A stretch of 64,000 nt of DNA from Vandiemenella viatica (GCA_031002005.1 CM061921.1:144989283-145053282), one strand, 5' to 3'; shown: positions 1-11,637, counted from the stretch's first letter. Notes: generated by a model not told the origin, from the sequence alone. Numbers and translations are program-made.

Positions 1-590
1 GCTCTGCCACTGTGCCAATGTCCAGTGACAATGGTGGCATGCCCATTTGTCATATTAATGATGTCATGGTGTTTACATTGGCACATACATGGGTGATTGG
101 CTGCAGAGGTCCATCGTTAGGAGTGTTTGCTGCAGTGTGTGTTCACACACACTTGTACTCTGTGCAGCATTATAGTCTGATGTTAGTTCTGCCACAATTC
201 GCCACATGTCCTGTTTTACCAGTCTACCCAGCCTACGACGTCTGACATCTGTATTGAGGGGTGGCCGCCCAACCGCTCAACATTTGGATGTGGTTTCGCC
301 ATTTGTTGAAAACACTCACCACAGTAATCCTCGAACACCCAACAAGTTGTGCAGTTTCTGAAATGCTCGTGCTGAACCATCGGGCCACCACAATCTGCCC
401 TCAGTCAAACTCAAACTTGGATAGATTGTGCACCTTCCCCATTCAAAACACGGTTGGCATGCTCACTGATACTACATGCACCATGTATATGTCTGACTAG
501 CAGTTATTCCTTATCAGGTGATGCTGCTATCACCTAGATGGGTTTATATCGATAGTAGGTAGGTAGTCCTAATTTTCTGACTGATCAGTG
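1..590 (-). mobile_element. Tc1-like DNA transposon, terminal part (continues off the left edge)
   Basis: Read on the minus strand this matches the Tc1-like element at 51255-52679: the terminal repeat (ending near 590 before a TA), the untranslated leader and the transposase start are all collinear. The minus-strand transposase starts at an ATG at 442-440 and reads MGKVHNLSKF, a stop, then GQIVVAR and SISETAQLVGCS, the helix-turn-helix DNA-binding region of this family. The stop and a later frameshift show it is dead. Only the N-terminal third is in the window. Confidence 0.85.
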
Positions 591-990
591 TATAATTGTT
601 GTATATGAGGAGACGATTTTCTTAATGTAGCATGTTAAATGTATTGTGTTGTTCGTGTTGTATATGTGAAGATAAAGGAAGGGATGTGGTACAGTCCTGT
701 GCTGACTCATTCAGGCATATTCTTCTGAAAGATGCCAAGGGGGTGGCTATGTTAAAAGTCCCTACCCAACAGACAAACAGTCATTAACACTATTGAGAGG
801 TTTTGTATTTAACTCAGGACTTTGGTACACAATTTGGTGATTATTAACCATGCACCACCACTTTTTAACTGACTTCAAAAAAAGGTGGTGGTTCTCAATT
901 CATCTGATTTTTTTAAATTATATTCAGCGATATCTTCACCAATTTTGGACCGATTTCAATGAATTTTTTTTTTAGTGGATGGGGTATGGC

Positions 991-2067
991 TAGTGTTGTA
1001 AAAAAACAGTTTTTTTTCTGACGTGAAAAAAAAACGTGAAAAAAAACTGTGAAAAAAAACATGTTTTTTTTCTGGGACATGTTTTTTTTCATAACTACTA
1101 AATTTCAAATTTTTAAGACATTTATCATTTAATATGACTGTTTTAGAGTTTATACTAAGTACTTATCTTACTTTTAAATCTACTATAACTTTCTGGTTCA
1201 GTAGAAAAAAAAATTACAAAAATATTGGTAACATCGACTGAAGTTTTCTTTTACGAAAGGGGACTTCCCGAAAAGGCTAGGTTGCCTATTGTTTGGATTG
1301 ATACTCGCCATTTGAACTAGTGCTGCCAGGCCCTACAAATTTATCTGTAGACCTACGAATCTTTTCAAAAAATTAGGAAATTTAACTAAGGTTTTTTGCC
1401 TCTTTTTATTACTTGTTGTGCTTTCCTTATATTTGTATACTTGTTAAACTCGCAGCGTATAATGATAATACTGAGTCAGTAATTATGAATAATTTCCTTG
1501 CAACCGTTGGTGTAAACCAACGATTGAAAACAAATAAAGCTCCTATTTTGTATGATAATATATTTAAATTCAAACTTAAAAGACCATAATACAGAACTAT
1601 CGGCGCAGTCTTCATTCACAGTGTGTACTTTGCTCACAATTTAAAATTGCAATCTCAAAAGCTTTTGCATGCAATACAACCGGTAAAAGAAAATGTAACT
1701 ATTTCTGAAGTTATGGATCTAGAGGGGACAGAAGAAGAAACAGAAAATTCCAACTCCGACTGAACTAGTTTTGGTAGTACTGATACTAGTGAATGTGGTT
1801 CCGACATAGAAGATGAATAAAAAATTATGTTACCTATATAGATACATTTATGAATCATTATGTAAGATATTATATGATTTAGTAAGGTTTAATACACACA
1901 TGTAAAATGTAAGTTCCATAAATAAAACTATAATTTATCAAATATATAGTTTTCTGAAAAAAAAACAAATTTAGAAAAAAAACAAGAGTGCTAAGTTTTT
2001 TTTCATGTTTTTTTTTCACAAATCTGAAAAAAAACATTTTGTTTTTTTTTTTCAGTTTGCAACACTA
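991..2067. mobile_element. hAT-like DNA transposon with 8-bp target duplication
   Basis: Both ends are exact: the 8-bp duplication GGTATGGC lies at 983-990 and 2068-2075, and the ends TAGTGTTGTAAA / TTTGCAACACTA are inverted. An 8-bp target duplication is the hallmark of the hAT superfamily. The outer 100 bp on each side are runs of A and T with repeated C(A)8-type strings. The interior holds no transposase I recognise, only short broken frames, so this is a non-autonomous or very decayed copy. Confidence 0.82.
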
Positions 2068-3276
2068 GGTATGGCTCCAAAGTGATCTCACATAAATTTA
2101 TTGAGAAAACGCCCCTTATACCCCTTTATACTTCTTAATTTTTATACAAACCCACACATTTTTTATCTGATTTCGATGGAACTTTGGACATATATAGTCA
2201 AAAATAAAGAAAAAAATACTGTCAACTTTTGGTTTTAAAAAACTGAACCCCTCTCCCCCTATCCACCCCCTTAACATTTGCCAACGTTGTTTATACAAAG
2301 CTACAGTCGACACCATTTCACTGATCTCCATTAAAGTTGGCATATAAATGAAATTTTTCATGGAGAAGGTTTCTGACCAAAAAAATAAAAATAAATAAAT
2401 AAAACTACCCGATCTCCCCCTTTATGCTCCTTAATTTTATACAAACCCACATTTCTTATCTGATTATGATTGAACTTTGCACATGTATACTTTAAAATAA
2501 AGAGAAATCTCCTGTCAACGTTTGGTCTGACAAGGCCCAACCCCTCTCCTTTAATCTTTGTCAGTGTTCTTTATAAAAAGCTACAGTCGACACCGTTTGA
2601 CCGATTACCATAATAGTTGGCGCTTATATGTATTTTATCACGAAGGAGGTTTCTGACCAAAAAATCCAAAAACCATTAAACCGCTTAATTTTTATACAAA
2701 CCCGGAGTTTTTATTCAGTTTAGATAGAACTTGGCACACTTTTACTATAAAACAAAGAGAAAAATAATGTCATCTTTTGGTTTGCAAAAACTGAACCCCT
2801 TTCCAAAATTCCACCCCCTTGTTTTTTTGTCAATTTTCTTTTTGAAAAGCTACAGTCGATACCATTTGACAGATCTTTATGAAAGTTGGCACATATATGT
2901 ATTTTTTTATGGAGAAGATTTCTGACCAAAAAATTCAAAATCTACCCTAGCTCCCCTTTTACACCCATTAATTTTTGTACAAACCCACATTTTAATCCGA
3001 TTTCGGTGGAACTTCGCATGTGTGTACTTTAAAAGAAAAATACTGTCCACATTACTTTCACAAAAACGCAAACCCTATCCTCCTTTCTACCCTTATAATT
3101 ACTGTCAATGTTCTTTATATAAAGCTACAGTTTCTATCTGATTTTGAAAGAAGTATGCTCATGCATACTTTACAAAAAACAGAAAAATACTGTCTACATT
3201 TGGTTTAGAGAAACTAAACCCCTCTCCCCCTTTCCATCTCCTTAATCCAATTCTGAAGAAAATTTGCACAAGTATA

Positions 3277-4499
3277 CGAGGTAGGTGCGATAAGTACTTA
3301 GCCTCTCTTCCCGATGGCGCCACTGTCACCAGAGAAATTTACTATCATGTAGTACATTACTTTAGACGGCTATTGTTAAAATTTCAGCCAAATCGGACTT
3401 GTAGTTTTGTTTTGATCACATGTGAAAATGGGTGTGTCCACGGATTTTAGAAAAATGGAAAAGGAGCAATATCGGTTGGTGATTCGATTCTTGTTTTTGG
3501 AAGAAAAATCAAAGAGTGCTTGGATGCTGTGTACGTTGGCCCTTCTCTTTCGATGGCGACTGTCAATAATTTGTTTAACGAGTTTCAGTGTGGTCGCACG
3601 TCTGTTTTTGATGAGCCACGCCCAGGTGCCCCTAAAAATGGTTACCCTGGAGGATAACGTGACAAAAATCCACGATCTCATATTGGCAGACCACCGATTG
3701 AAGGTGCGCAAGATTTCTGGGACAGTAGGCATCTCAAAAGACTGTGTGGGTCATATCTTGCATGAAATTTTGGGCATGAGAAAGCTGTCGGCATGATGGG
3801 TGCCACGTTTGCTCACTCCGGAAACAAGCGCAACCGTGAGACAACTTCACAGCAGTGTTTGATGCTTAAACAGCACTGTTTAAGTGCAATCCGAAGGGGT
3901 TTCTGCATCGTTATGTGACCGTCGCCGAAACATGGATACACTGTTACACACCAGAGACCAAGGAACAGTCACAACAGTGGACTTTATCCGGTGAACGTGC
4001 TCCGAAAAAGGCGAAGACTGTCCAATCACCTGGAAAGGTGATGGCCTCCGTTTTGTGTGATTCACAATGTGTGATTTACACAGACTACCCGGAGAAGGGA
4101 AAAACGATCGGCGAATAAAAAAGTGCTCTTCCACCATGACAACGCACCTGCTCACACCTCCGCCGTCGTCACGGCCAAATTGGTCAAATTGGGCTACAAA
4201 TTGCTGCCCCATCCACCATATTCTCCAGATTTGGCCCTATGCGACTTCTTTTTGTTTCCAACCTTGAAGAAGGCACTCGCCAGGCAGAAATTTGAGTTGA
4301 ATGATGAGGTTATCACATCATGGAGGCCTACTTTGCAAATCTCCAGAAAACGTATTTTTCAGGCGGATTAAAGAAGTTGGGGCATCAATGGGTCAAGTGT
4401 ATCGAGCTAAAAGGAGACTATGTTGAGAAATAATTCACCACTTTTTCCAAAATTTTCGTTTTTTCTTTTGTAGGCTAAGTACTTATCGGACCGCCCTCG
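3277..4499 (+). mobile_element. mariner element, 1223 bp, TA flanks
   Basis: Flanked by TA at 3275-3276 and 4500-4501. The terminal inverted repeats begin CGAGG and share the 16-mer CGATAAGTACTTAGCC. It sits inside a unit of the 275-bp tandem array, which continues directly on the other side. Length is normal for a full mariner. Confidence 0.93.
3428..4433 (+). pseudogene. mariner transposase, frameshifted and catalytically dead
   Basis: DD34D transposase of the mariner family, which would bind the terminal repeats and cut and paste the element. Visible in order: MGVSTDFRK start, the split helix-turn-helix (GISKDCVGHILHEILGMRK), WVPRLLT linker, the first catalytic block reading VAETWIHCYTPETKEQ, the HHDNAPAHTS block (Asp codon 4138-4140), YSPDLALCDFF (Asp codon 4243-4245) and the usual C-terminus GDYVEK before TAA 4431-4433. 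Second and third Asp are 34 residues apart as expected, but the first Asp of the usual VDETW is Ala (codon 3924-3926). There are several frameshifts and in-frame stops, so no protein can be made. Confidence 0.92.
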
Positions 4500-4620
4500 T
4501 ACTTTAAAATATACAGAACAATTGTGTTTAAATTTGGTTACAGAAGCCCAATCCCTCCTCCTTTCTACCACGACCCCTTCTAATTTTCAATGTTCTAGAA
4601 GTTGTTAGGGGTATAAAGAC

Positions 4621-4873
4621 AGATTTTTTTTTGAAAGCAAACGCTTTAACCACTGAACTACCAGGAAGTTCGCAAAATGAGAACTGCTGTGGCATTTTTA
4701 AAATACAAAACAGTCTATAATACAACTAAAAGTTTAAAAATAAAATAATTGTTTTAAAAAAAACATAAAAACTGGCCCCACTGGCCTTGAACCATCTTAC
4801 ACTGTTACAGATCCCAAATGTAATCATGGTGCTGCATTGACCTGAGCCAGTGGGGCAGGCTTTGTAATAAATA
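4621..4873. other. Short unassigned stretch with tRNA-like fragments
   Basis: No gene seen. On the minus strand 4640-4672 contains an A-box-like string (GGTAGTTCAGTGGTTAAAGC), and 4787-4866 has complementary ends (GCCCCACTGG / CCAGTGGGGC) plus a GGTTCAAGGCC string, resembling a decayed tRNA or SINE head. Neither folds into a complete tRNA. Confidence 0.3.
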
Positions 4874-5461
4874 CAGGGTGTTACAAAAAGGTACGGCCAA
4901 ACTTTCAGGAAACATTCCTCACACACAAACAAAGAAAATATGTTATGTGGACATGTGTCCGGAAACGCTTACTTTCCATGTTAGAGCTCATTTTATTACT
5001 TCTCTTCAAATCACATTAAACATGGAATGGAAACACACAGCAACAGAACGTACCAGCGTGACTTCAAACACTTTGTTACAGGAAATGTTCAAAATGTCCT
5101 CTGTTAGCGAGGATACATGCATCCACCCTCCATTGCATGGAATCCCTGATGCGCTGATGCAGCCGTGGAGAATGGCGTATTGTATCACAGCCGTCCACAA
5201 TATGAGCACGAAGAGTCTCTACATTTGGTACCGGGGTTGCGTAGACAAGGGCTTTCAAATGCCCCCATAAATGTAAGTTAAGAGGGTTGAGGTCAGGAGA
5301 GCGTGGGGGCCATGGAAGTACAGTACATACTAACGAAACTAAAATGAGCTCTAACATGGAAAGTAAGCGTTTCCGGACATATGTCCACATAACATATTTT
5401 CTTTGTTTATGTGTGAGGAATGTTTCCTGAAAGTTTGGCCGTACCTTTTTGTAACACCCTG
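4874..5461. mobile_element. Non-autonomous DNA transposon with 122-bp terminal inverted repeats
   Basis: Starts CAGGGTGTTACAAAAAGG after TA (4872-4873) and ends with its complement before TA (5462-5463). The two ends pair over about 122 bp (4874-4995 with 5340-5461) with two mismatches seen. The centre keeps the 3' end of a transposase on the minus strand. TA target and C-terminal protein similarity place it in the Tc1/mariner superfamily. The near-identical arms suggest recent insertion or gene conversion between the arms. Confidence 0.93.
5076..5331 (-). pseudogene. C-terminal fragment of a Tc1/mariner-superfamily transposase
   Basis: About 84 residues remain open on the minus strand, from WPPRSPDLNPLNLHLWGHL through LKALVYATP to RVDACILANRGHFEHFL and a stop. 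This is the third catalytic block and C-terminus of arthropod transposases in which the block normally reads SPDLTPLDxFLWG. Here the residue at the expected Asp is Asn (PLN), so the fragment would be inactive even if joined to a full protein. The rest of the transposase is deleted; the frame runs out into the terminal repeat. Confidence 0.75.
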
Positions 5462-5475
5462 TATATGTAAAATTA

Positions 5476-6639
5476 CGAGATATGGTAAAAAAGTTCCCAG
5501 AATTGTAGTGTTCAGTCAAGCAGTTGTTTGCTGGAAGTGAAATTTTTATTTGTGAGGTTGAAAACGCTACTGAGGAAGGTGCTGTACTGTGCACCAGGCA
5601 GTTGTAGCTGGTTTCGTGCATGTGTGCATGATGTTTCAGATGTAGTTTCTTTTGTCAGATTGTGAAATGTCGTGATAAGAGCAGCATGGTAATATCAAAT
5701 TATGTGTGTTGTTGGAGAAATACCCTCATAGACACTTGAGATGCTGAACAAAGCATACGGAAACTATATGATCAAGAAAACGGCAGTTTACAAGGGCCAC
5801 AAGAGTTTTCGTGATGGTCGCACAACAATTGAAGATTACGTTCGGACTGGTCGGCTTTCAACTTCCATGACAGATGAGAATGTTCAGCGTGTTCGACTAC
5901 TTGTGCCATGTTTGTTTGCACATGGTTCTGAAAATGTTATTCCCTGAGCAAAAACAAATGAGTGACCATGTGCAGGGACTTGATTGAAATGGATCATGAA
6001 GATAACAGCTTCCTGCGCAAAATTTTAACAGTTGATGAGACGTGGTGCTTTCTTTATGACCCTCCAGTCTGTTGATTGGAAGTCAAAAACATCACCAGGA
6101 AAACAAAAATTTCACTTGGACAGAAGTCAGGGTAAAGTAATTTTAGAGCTGTTTTTTGATACCAGGGCTTGATTCATTATGAATTATTCTTGAATGAAAA
6201 ACAATCAACAAACAATTGTACACGAAGATCTTAAAACTGTTAAGAGATGCAATTCGACAAAAATGACCTTAACAATGGGCAGGAAATTATTGATTTTGGT
6301 TACATGACAATGCCCTGTCACATCTATCCGTAATGGTGAAACAATACCTTGCCAAAAACAATGTTACCAGTCTGGGACACCCTCCATATTCTCCCAATCT
6401 TACCTGTTTCCATTGCTGAAAATGGCATTAAAGGGACAATGTTTTGCTGATTGAAAATGCGGTGAAGTGACAATTTCATAAAATGGCTTTCAGGTGTGTT
6501 TCCAACAATTGTATGAATTGTGGAAAAAGTGTGCAGAAGCAGGAAGAGAGAATTTTGAAAGAAAATAAGGTAAAAATGTTATACATATTTCCAATAAATG
6601 TTTATTAGCAAATTCTGGGAACTTTTTGACCCTACCTCA
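5476..6639 (+). mobile_element. mariner element, 1164 bp, TA flanks
   Basis: Flanked by TA at 5474-5475 and 6640-6641. Terminal repeats share AAAAAGTTCCCAGAATT. It begins only 14 bp after the long-TIR element ends. It belongs to a different mariner subfamily from the copy at 3277. Confidence 0.9.
5741..6568 (+). pseudogene. mariner transposase, decayed, third catalytic block deleted
   Basis: The N-terminus reads MLNKAYGNYMIKKTAVYKGH, then FRDGRTTIEDYVRTGRLSTS and TDENVQRVR, the typical mariner DNA-binding region. The first catalytic block is present (LTVDETWCFLYDP, Asp codon 6034-6036) and the second reads LHDNALSHLS (Asp 6308-6310). In the third block the sequence jumps from YSPNLT straight to LFPLLKMALKGQ, so the usual APCDFF segment with the last catalytic Asp is missing. 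Many stops and frameshifts separate the pieces. The C-terminus ends ENFERK at TAA 6566-6568. Confidence 0.88.
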
Positions 6640-6641
6640 TA

Positions 6642-9600
6642 TGTTTGTTTGTACTGGTTGTAATTTAAAAACCTATATAATTTTTATTGGCAACATTGGT
6701 GTTGGTATTTTAGCAAACCACTTGAAAAGTAATACTACTTTTTTTCATAAATGTATATCTTCAGTGGGAGAGAAAGGGACAAATATGCTATTGTCTGGTG
6801 ATCCTTCCAAAGACAGTATTCTTTGTCACCTGCAATTTTTTGATAAATTCTGATCACATTTGTCATTTTTTGTTTTGCTTTAAACTTGCATAATAAATTT
6901 AATCATGTCCAATAGCTTTAAAGTTCAGCTAAATCATCAAAACAATAACTGAAAGTTTACTTTATAACTCTAGTGATTTCCAATTTTTGATGGGCTGACT
7001 CATTACGTTTCAGTGGCTTAAGGAATACAAATTTTGAGGCTTGTCCAGTTTTCTTAAAATGTAATGAGTTTTTTTTTCTTTTTTATCAGGTCTCTGTAAG
7101 GGACTCGATAAAAATCTAAGTCTTGTATACATCTTTCACTGATGTGAGGATAAACAGCAGAAAATAATATTTCTACTTTGGAATTTGTGCTTGTAAATTT
7201 TCAAATTATACATGAAGAATTACTCATTTTTTTTTCTTGACATACTTGAAATTTGTCGCTACATTTCTAAACTGGATGTAGGTTTTTGATAGTCTACAAA
7301 TTCAAGGAATAATAAAGTTGCAGGAAAAGAAAGCTTAGTGCTAGTAGACTTCACACACATTTCTAACTATGTAGTACAAAACAAAATTGAAGTATAGGCC
7401 GTACTCTTGGGCAAATGACCGACTTGTGAAATACTCTTTTGTAATCAACTTCAAACATATATATATATCTCACAGCCATGGTATGAGTTTTAAGTGTATT
7501 TGATGCACAGCACAGGGGTTATCCATTCTTTTTAAATACAGTGACAAAACGCACATAATTCTCCCCCTTGTCAACAGAGGTCTGTTATTTGGATGATAGT
7601 GATAGTCAATGCAAAAACAAAATGAAATTTTCAAACATATTTAGTCAAAAGAATAATTTTTTTCAGTTGGTATTTTTTTCACATCTTTAAACAGGAAAAA
7701 TGCTTGTGGTGGACTCAAAGCCGTCACGAAATGAGAAGTAATTGAAACAAGCTTGCATGAACAGCTACCAATGAAATTCTTGACATTGAAGTTTTCCCTA
7801 GAAAATGTAAAATTATCAAAGATATTACTTATTTTGGTGATAAAATTCTGAACTGTATGGTCATACTGAAAGGCTTGAAGAGAGATTCTAAACTGCCCAA
7901 GAATTGTAGACTCTGAAAGACTCCATATGTTGCATGAAGTTGTTGAAAATACCATCAGTTATCATCTTATTTTGGAATAACAAACATATAATAATACTGA
8001 CAGTAAGATTTTACTTTTAACTGTGCAGCAAAGGCATGAAGTAACATGCCTCTATATCAATTAGCAGTGGATTCTAGAAGCTAAAGAACTAGGTTTTGAA
8101 AACAGTATGTGTGTTGAATTTTATCATCTAGTAAGCCCTAACATTTCTTTCAAAATGACTTCAGATTGATGTAGCCGTTAATAATATTTTAAGGAAAATC
8201 TCTGCCAGAAAGACAGGTTGACCAGGTGTCATTTCAAAAAAATTAGCCGTCTTCTTATGCATCAAGTTATTTTTTATTAATAAAAATATGTGCTGTTTTA
8301 TTTTTTACAGAATTAGTTTTGATATTCATTACATTAAAATAAATCGCATATATGTTCTGTCTAGAATATGTGTCAATTTTTAAATATGAAGATTTGCATT
8401 AAAAAGTAATGTTAGTCTTAAGTAACTGGTATCTCATTATCAACCAGCTCCATGGTATCAAATTCAAACAATAGAGAACCATTAACATCGAAACGAACAA
8501 ACTTTCATTTAAAAAGATTAATTTCAGATTGATTTCAAAATACAAAATGTAATCCCTGCTTTATCATAATGTGGAAGTTCTTCAAATCAGTTTTCTTAAA
8601 AAAGTTACTTGCAACAATTTACCAACTTTCAATTTTTTTCTGCAGTTACTTCTTAAAATATTAATATTGAGTAAAATCCCTGTTGAAACTTTTGTTTAAA
8701 TTATATTTTGTCATTTAATAATTTAATAAACATCAGAAATGATTTTTTTGACCCCACCAATATGGCTTAATGTGCTGGGGCACCACACTCTGGATTGGGG
8801 ATGTACAATTGATTGGGGCACAAGCCCAGACCCCCAAATATAGACTGTCTTTACTGTGATTTTTAGGCAGTTTTCCGCAGCCAGCCAGACTGATCCCCAA
8901 TCTACCCTTCAAGAACTACAAATTTCACAAACAAAAAATATACTTTTCATATGCAGAACATATTTACACACGTCACAGACAGATGGCAACACTTCACTTC
9001 AACCATTAGTATGGAAGTAGGCATTTGTCCGTAAAACCAAAGCTCCAAATTTGACCATGCCAATGATTAGTAAAACTTATCAAAGGCAGCCAACCCCAAA
9101 CTGTTTGGAAAAGGTGGCGAAGAAGCAGAATTAAAATTTTTACAGCATTTTTTAATGTGTAAAATTTGGATTTGCATTGGGTACCATACCATAGCTATGG
9201 AGCCATACCTGTAAAAATCAGTACTTTTTTTAAGTTGTTAAATTAACTTTTGTATCTAATGGTATTAAAACATTTCATTTGATATTCCTTCAGTTAAGAA
9301 GTAAAAATTTACCAAAGGCTGCAATTTTCTAGAATTGTAAAGTAATTGGTTATAATTTGATGAGTTCAGTCCATTCATCTATTATGCTTGTGACTAAATT
9401 TGTTAAGCAAACTGTATGGAAGAATTTGTTTTTGTTTTAATACTCTAGTATAAACTAGTCAAAAGATACATATGAAACATTCTCAGGTATTGCACTGTGT
9501 AATAGCATCAGTTAGATTTGATGTTCTGAAGCCAGTCTCAGACTTGCATCTTCCAGTAGAAGATTAAATCAAATACTGCTTTTAAAATGTCATTTTCTGC

Positions 9601-9984
9601 TTTATTCATTCCTCTGGTGGGTGAATGTTTCATATAGTTTCCACATGGAAATGCCTCTGTTCTTTCATGTGACAAAAAGAATTATGAATTCTTCAACTAT
9701 ATAAACATAAAAATTAGCATTTATTAGAAAACAAAAATGGATGCAGATAAAAAAATGAAAGTTTTCTCTTTTGGACTTGACATATATTGTATAAGGGTAA
9801 AAATTATAAAAGTATTTTTTTTTTTTTTGAAGAAGTCAAGCCAGCAAAAACTATTTTGTATTTCCTTCAGGCTCCACTAACTTGGATATTGATCAACTTT
9901 TAGGCTGCCAGAATCATTAAAATCACCATTTGTTTTGTCAGCTCGTATAGTAAATAGTTTTTTTTTTTTTTTTTTCTCTTCCAG
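6642..9984. other. Unassigned AT-rich stretch upstream of the first visible SHPRH exon
   Basis: No gene or element recognised with confidence. It is probably SHPRH intron, since exon 9985-10146 starts with an acceptor and needs an upstream exon. A 104-codon open frame on the minus strand (7641-7955) has no recognisable domain. A GC-richer patch at 8750-8900 looks like an old repeat. A long T tract just before 9984 is the polypyrimidine tract of the next exon. Confidence 0.4.
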
Positions 9985-10146
9985 GTCTAAGAAGCCTGTG
10001 CTTTACTTTGGTATCAGGTCCAAGCACAAAGCAAGGTCATTTATCAATTAATATTTACATGAATGAAAATGGCCCAGCATCATCCAAAGCTGAAATCCAA
10101 AATAGAAATATTGTTTTTGCATATCTTTATGCAATTCCACATCCAG
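9985..10146 (+). CDS. SHPRH: SHPRH exon (first visible): N-terminal region
   Basis: A 162-base exon. The acceptor is a 20-base T-rich tract ending TCTTCCAG and the donor is GTAAGT at 10147. It begins with the last two bases of a split codon and reads without a stop from LRSLCFTLVSGPSTK through INIYMNENGPASSK to VFAYLYAIPHP, ending on the first base of a codon completed by the next exon. The sequence itself is weakly conserved; the call rests on exact splice sites, phase match to the next exon (only 106 bases away) and position. In other animals this part of SHPRH precedes the helicase and has no catalytic motif. The protein start is not in the window. Confidence 0.75.
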
Positions 10147-10252
10147 GTAAGTTATTGTAAATGAGTGATATTTATTTTGTTAATGATTTATGAAATGTCT
10201 CGCATGGAAAACTGCTGTTAAAATTTATGCCATTTAAACTTCTTCTTTTTAG

Positions 10253-10447
10253 AATATGAAGATGTGGACTTGGAGGATAGTGATCCTCAACGTTTGTATA
10301 ACATCGTTAGGGATTATCATTTAGCTACACGTTACTTACAAAAGATGATTGATGTTCAACATAATTATTTAGTTCCTCAGCTTCGTCCATATCAGAAGGA
10401 AGCTGTTAATTGGATGCTGACAAGAGAGATGAAGCAACCAGCTACAG
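10253..10447 (+). CDS. SHPRH: SHPRH exon: entry into the SNF2 helicase domain
   Basis: A 195-base exon, acceptor TTTTTAG, donor GTAAAT at 10448. It encodes EYEDVDLEDSDPQRLYNIV, then DYHLATRYLQKMIDVQHNYL and LVPQLRPYQKEAVNWMLTRE. The LRPYQKEAVNWML segment is the conserved start of the SNF2 ATPase (Q-motif region) and matches SHPRH of animals closely, including the acidic stretch before it. SHPRH is a nuclear E3 ubiquitin ligase of the Rad5 family that extends ubiquitin chains on PCNA at stalled replication forks. The exon ends PAT plus one base; joined to 45272 this gives PATESLHCIYTEI, collinear with vertebrate SHPRH. Confidence 0.95.
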
Positions 10448-11042
10448 GTAAATTTTTATGATTTGATGAGAATAAAATAAAAGCAAAATAAAAGCCAATA
10501 CAGATATTCAAGGAAGAGTCATAACATGTCAAAATAAAAGGCACTATGGGAATTCCATACATGCTAAACCTTGCCAAGTGAATGACTTGGAATATTGAAT
10601 GTGCAGTTGACTGAATGACAAAGCTGGAATTATAGAGGGAGGGCTGGGTGGAGATCATAATGTAAGAAAAGTTTAACTTTAGAAATGGTTATAAATAATA
10701 AAAACAGTAAAAATGTATGTAATTTAGACAATTTTAAAAGTTTTTTTAAAAAAAAATATTGAGGATTTTACCATTGACAGGGTATTAGTGGAGGTTGAGG
10801 CCAGGTGGACATTTGATAGAGGATATGATGATAAGTAGATCCCATTTGCAGAATTCAGAAGAGGTTATGGTTTCTTGATAGATTCAGAGAGCTCCAATAT
10901 AAAGGAGTTTCAATTGGGGGAAATGGGATGGGCATTTACCAGTTCCGAAGGTTGTTAGTGTATACTGTTGGACAGTCACATTTTCTCCTTGTGTGTGGCT
11001 GGTAGGTAGTGGTAAGACCTATGTATGTACTAGAGCAGTGGG
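10448..11042. other. Intron sequence, nothing recognised
   Basis: Start of the 34.8-kb intron (10448-45271). AT-rich, no open frame or repeat end recognised. Confidence 0.4.
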
Positions 11043-11055
11043 AGCAGATGAATTT

Positions 11056-11637
11056 TGTCGCACACCATGCCCGGATTTCTAGTGGTATTAGTAGATGTAA
11101 GTTAATGCATAGGCAACTATGGTGTTAGTAAACCACATGTGCAGTAATTGTGTATATGAAGGAGGCGGCCGAGTAGTTAGACGTTCAGTCGGACGTCGCA
11201 CAGGAGTGGTGCATCGCAGCATTGGGCCAAGCCAGAACACAGAACCACACCACTGCCTCCACCATCTGCTCTGCTCTAAAACTGTAAGCATCTCAGTCTA
11301 TATATACTGGGCCATAGGACTGTTCTATTCTATTTAGCCAAGACTCTATGTATCTTCACAATTGTCCCTTTCTACGAAAGGACTGTAAATATACTGTATC
11401 TTCAACCACAGTTTCATTCATAGCAGTAATACAAGCGTGCACTCCCACACTATAGACCATAACAGTTATTAGCTCCCAACGAGTAGACAAGTTAATTGTC
11501 TGAATGCTCCCATAAGTACCTATCCTTTGTCCCAACTGCAGTAGATACTCCTCAGTACAATTGGAAATTAGCTAAGCGCTTCTGGTATAGTCTGTGGATA
11601 TGTCTCCATGAATTCTAAGAAATCAGGAATGTGACAG
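11056..11637 (+). repeat. Dispersed LTR-like repeat, copy 1
   Basis: Similar over its length to 20664-21294 (copy 2). Shared landmarks in order: a start like TGT...CACCATGCCCGG, a TATA-like string near 11153, GACGTCGCACAGGAGTGG, ATATATACTGGGCCATAGGA, GTGAATATACTGTATCTTC and an ACA near 11464, after which similarity continues weakly to about 11637. A TATA box and TG...CA style ends suggest an LTR plus flank, but I see no paired LTR or retroviral gene. Confidence 0.55.

Larger units (their letters stand above)
860..4620. repeat. Tandem array of ~275-bp units, interrupted by two transposons
   Basis: A unit of about 270-280 bp recurs. The string GCTACAGTCGA (or a close variant) begins near 2300, 2580, 2849 and 3124, and TTAATTTTTATACAAACCC (or close variants) recurs near 2134, 2431, 2686 and 2967. 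Units are diverged, with no reading frame kept. The array is interrupted by a hAT-like element at 991-2067 and a mariner at 3277-4499, and resumes after each, so it predates both. Short ORFs inside it are chance. Confidence 0.8.

Noticed and set aside
2116..2938. Several minus-strand frames of 60-80 codons
   Set aside because: They fall in the 275-bp tandem array and repeat with it; base composition, not coding, explains them.
4640..4866. Possible tRNA genes on the minus strand
   Set aside because: A-box-like and T-loop-like strings occur, but no complete cloverleaf with an anticodon arm can be drawn.
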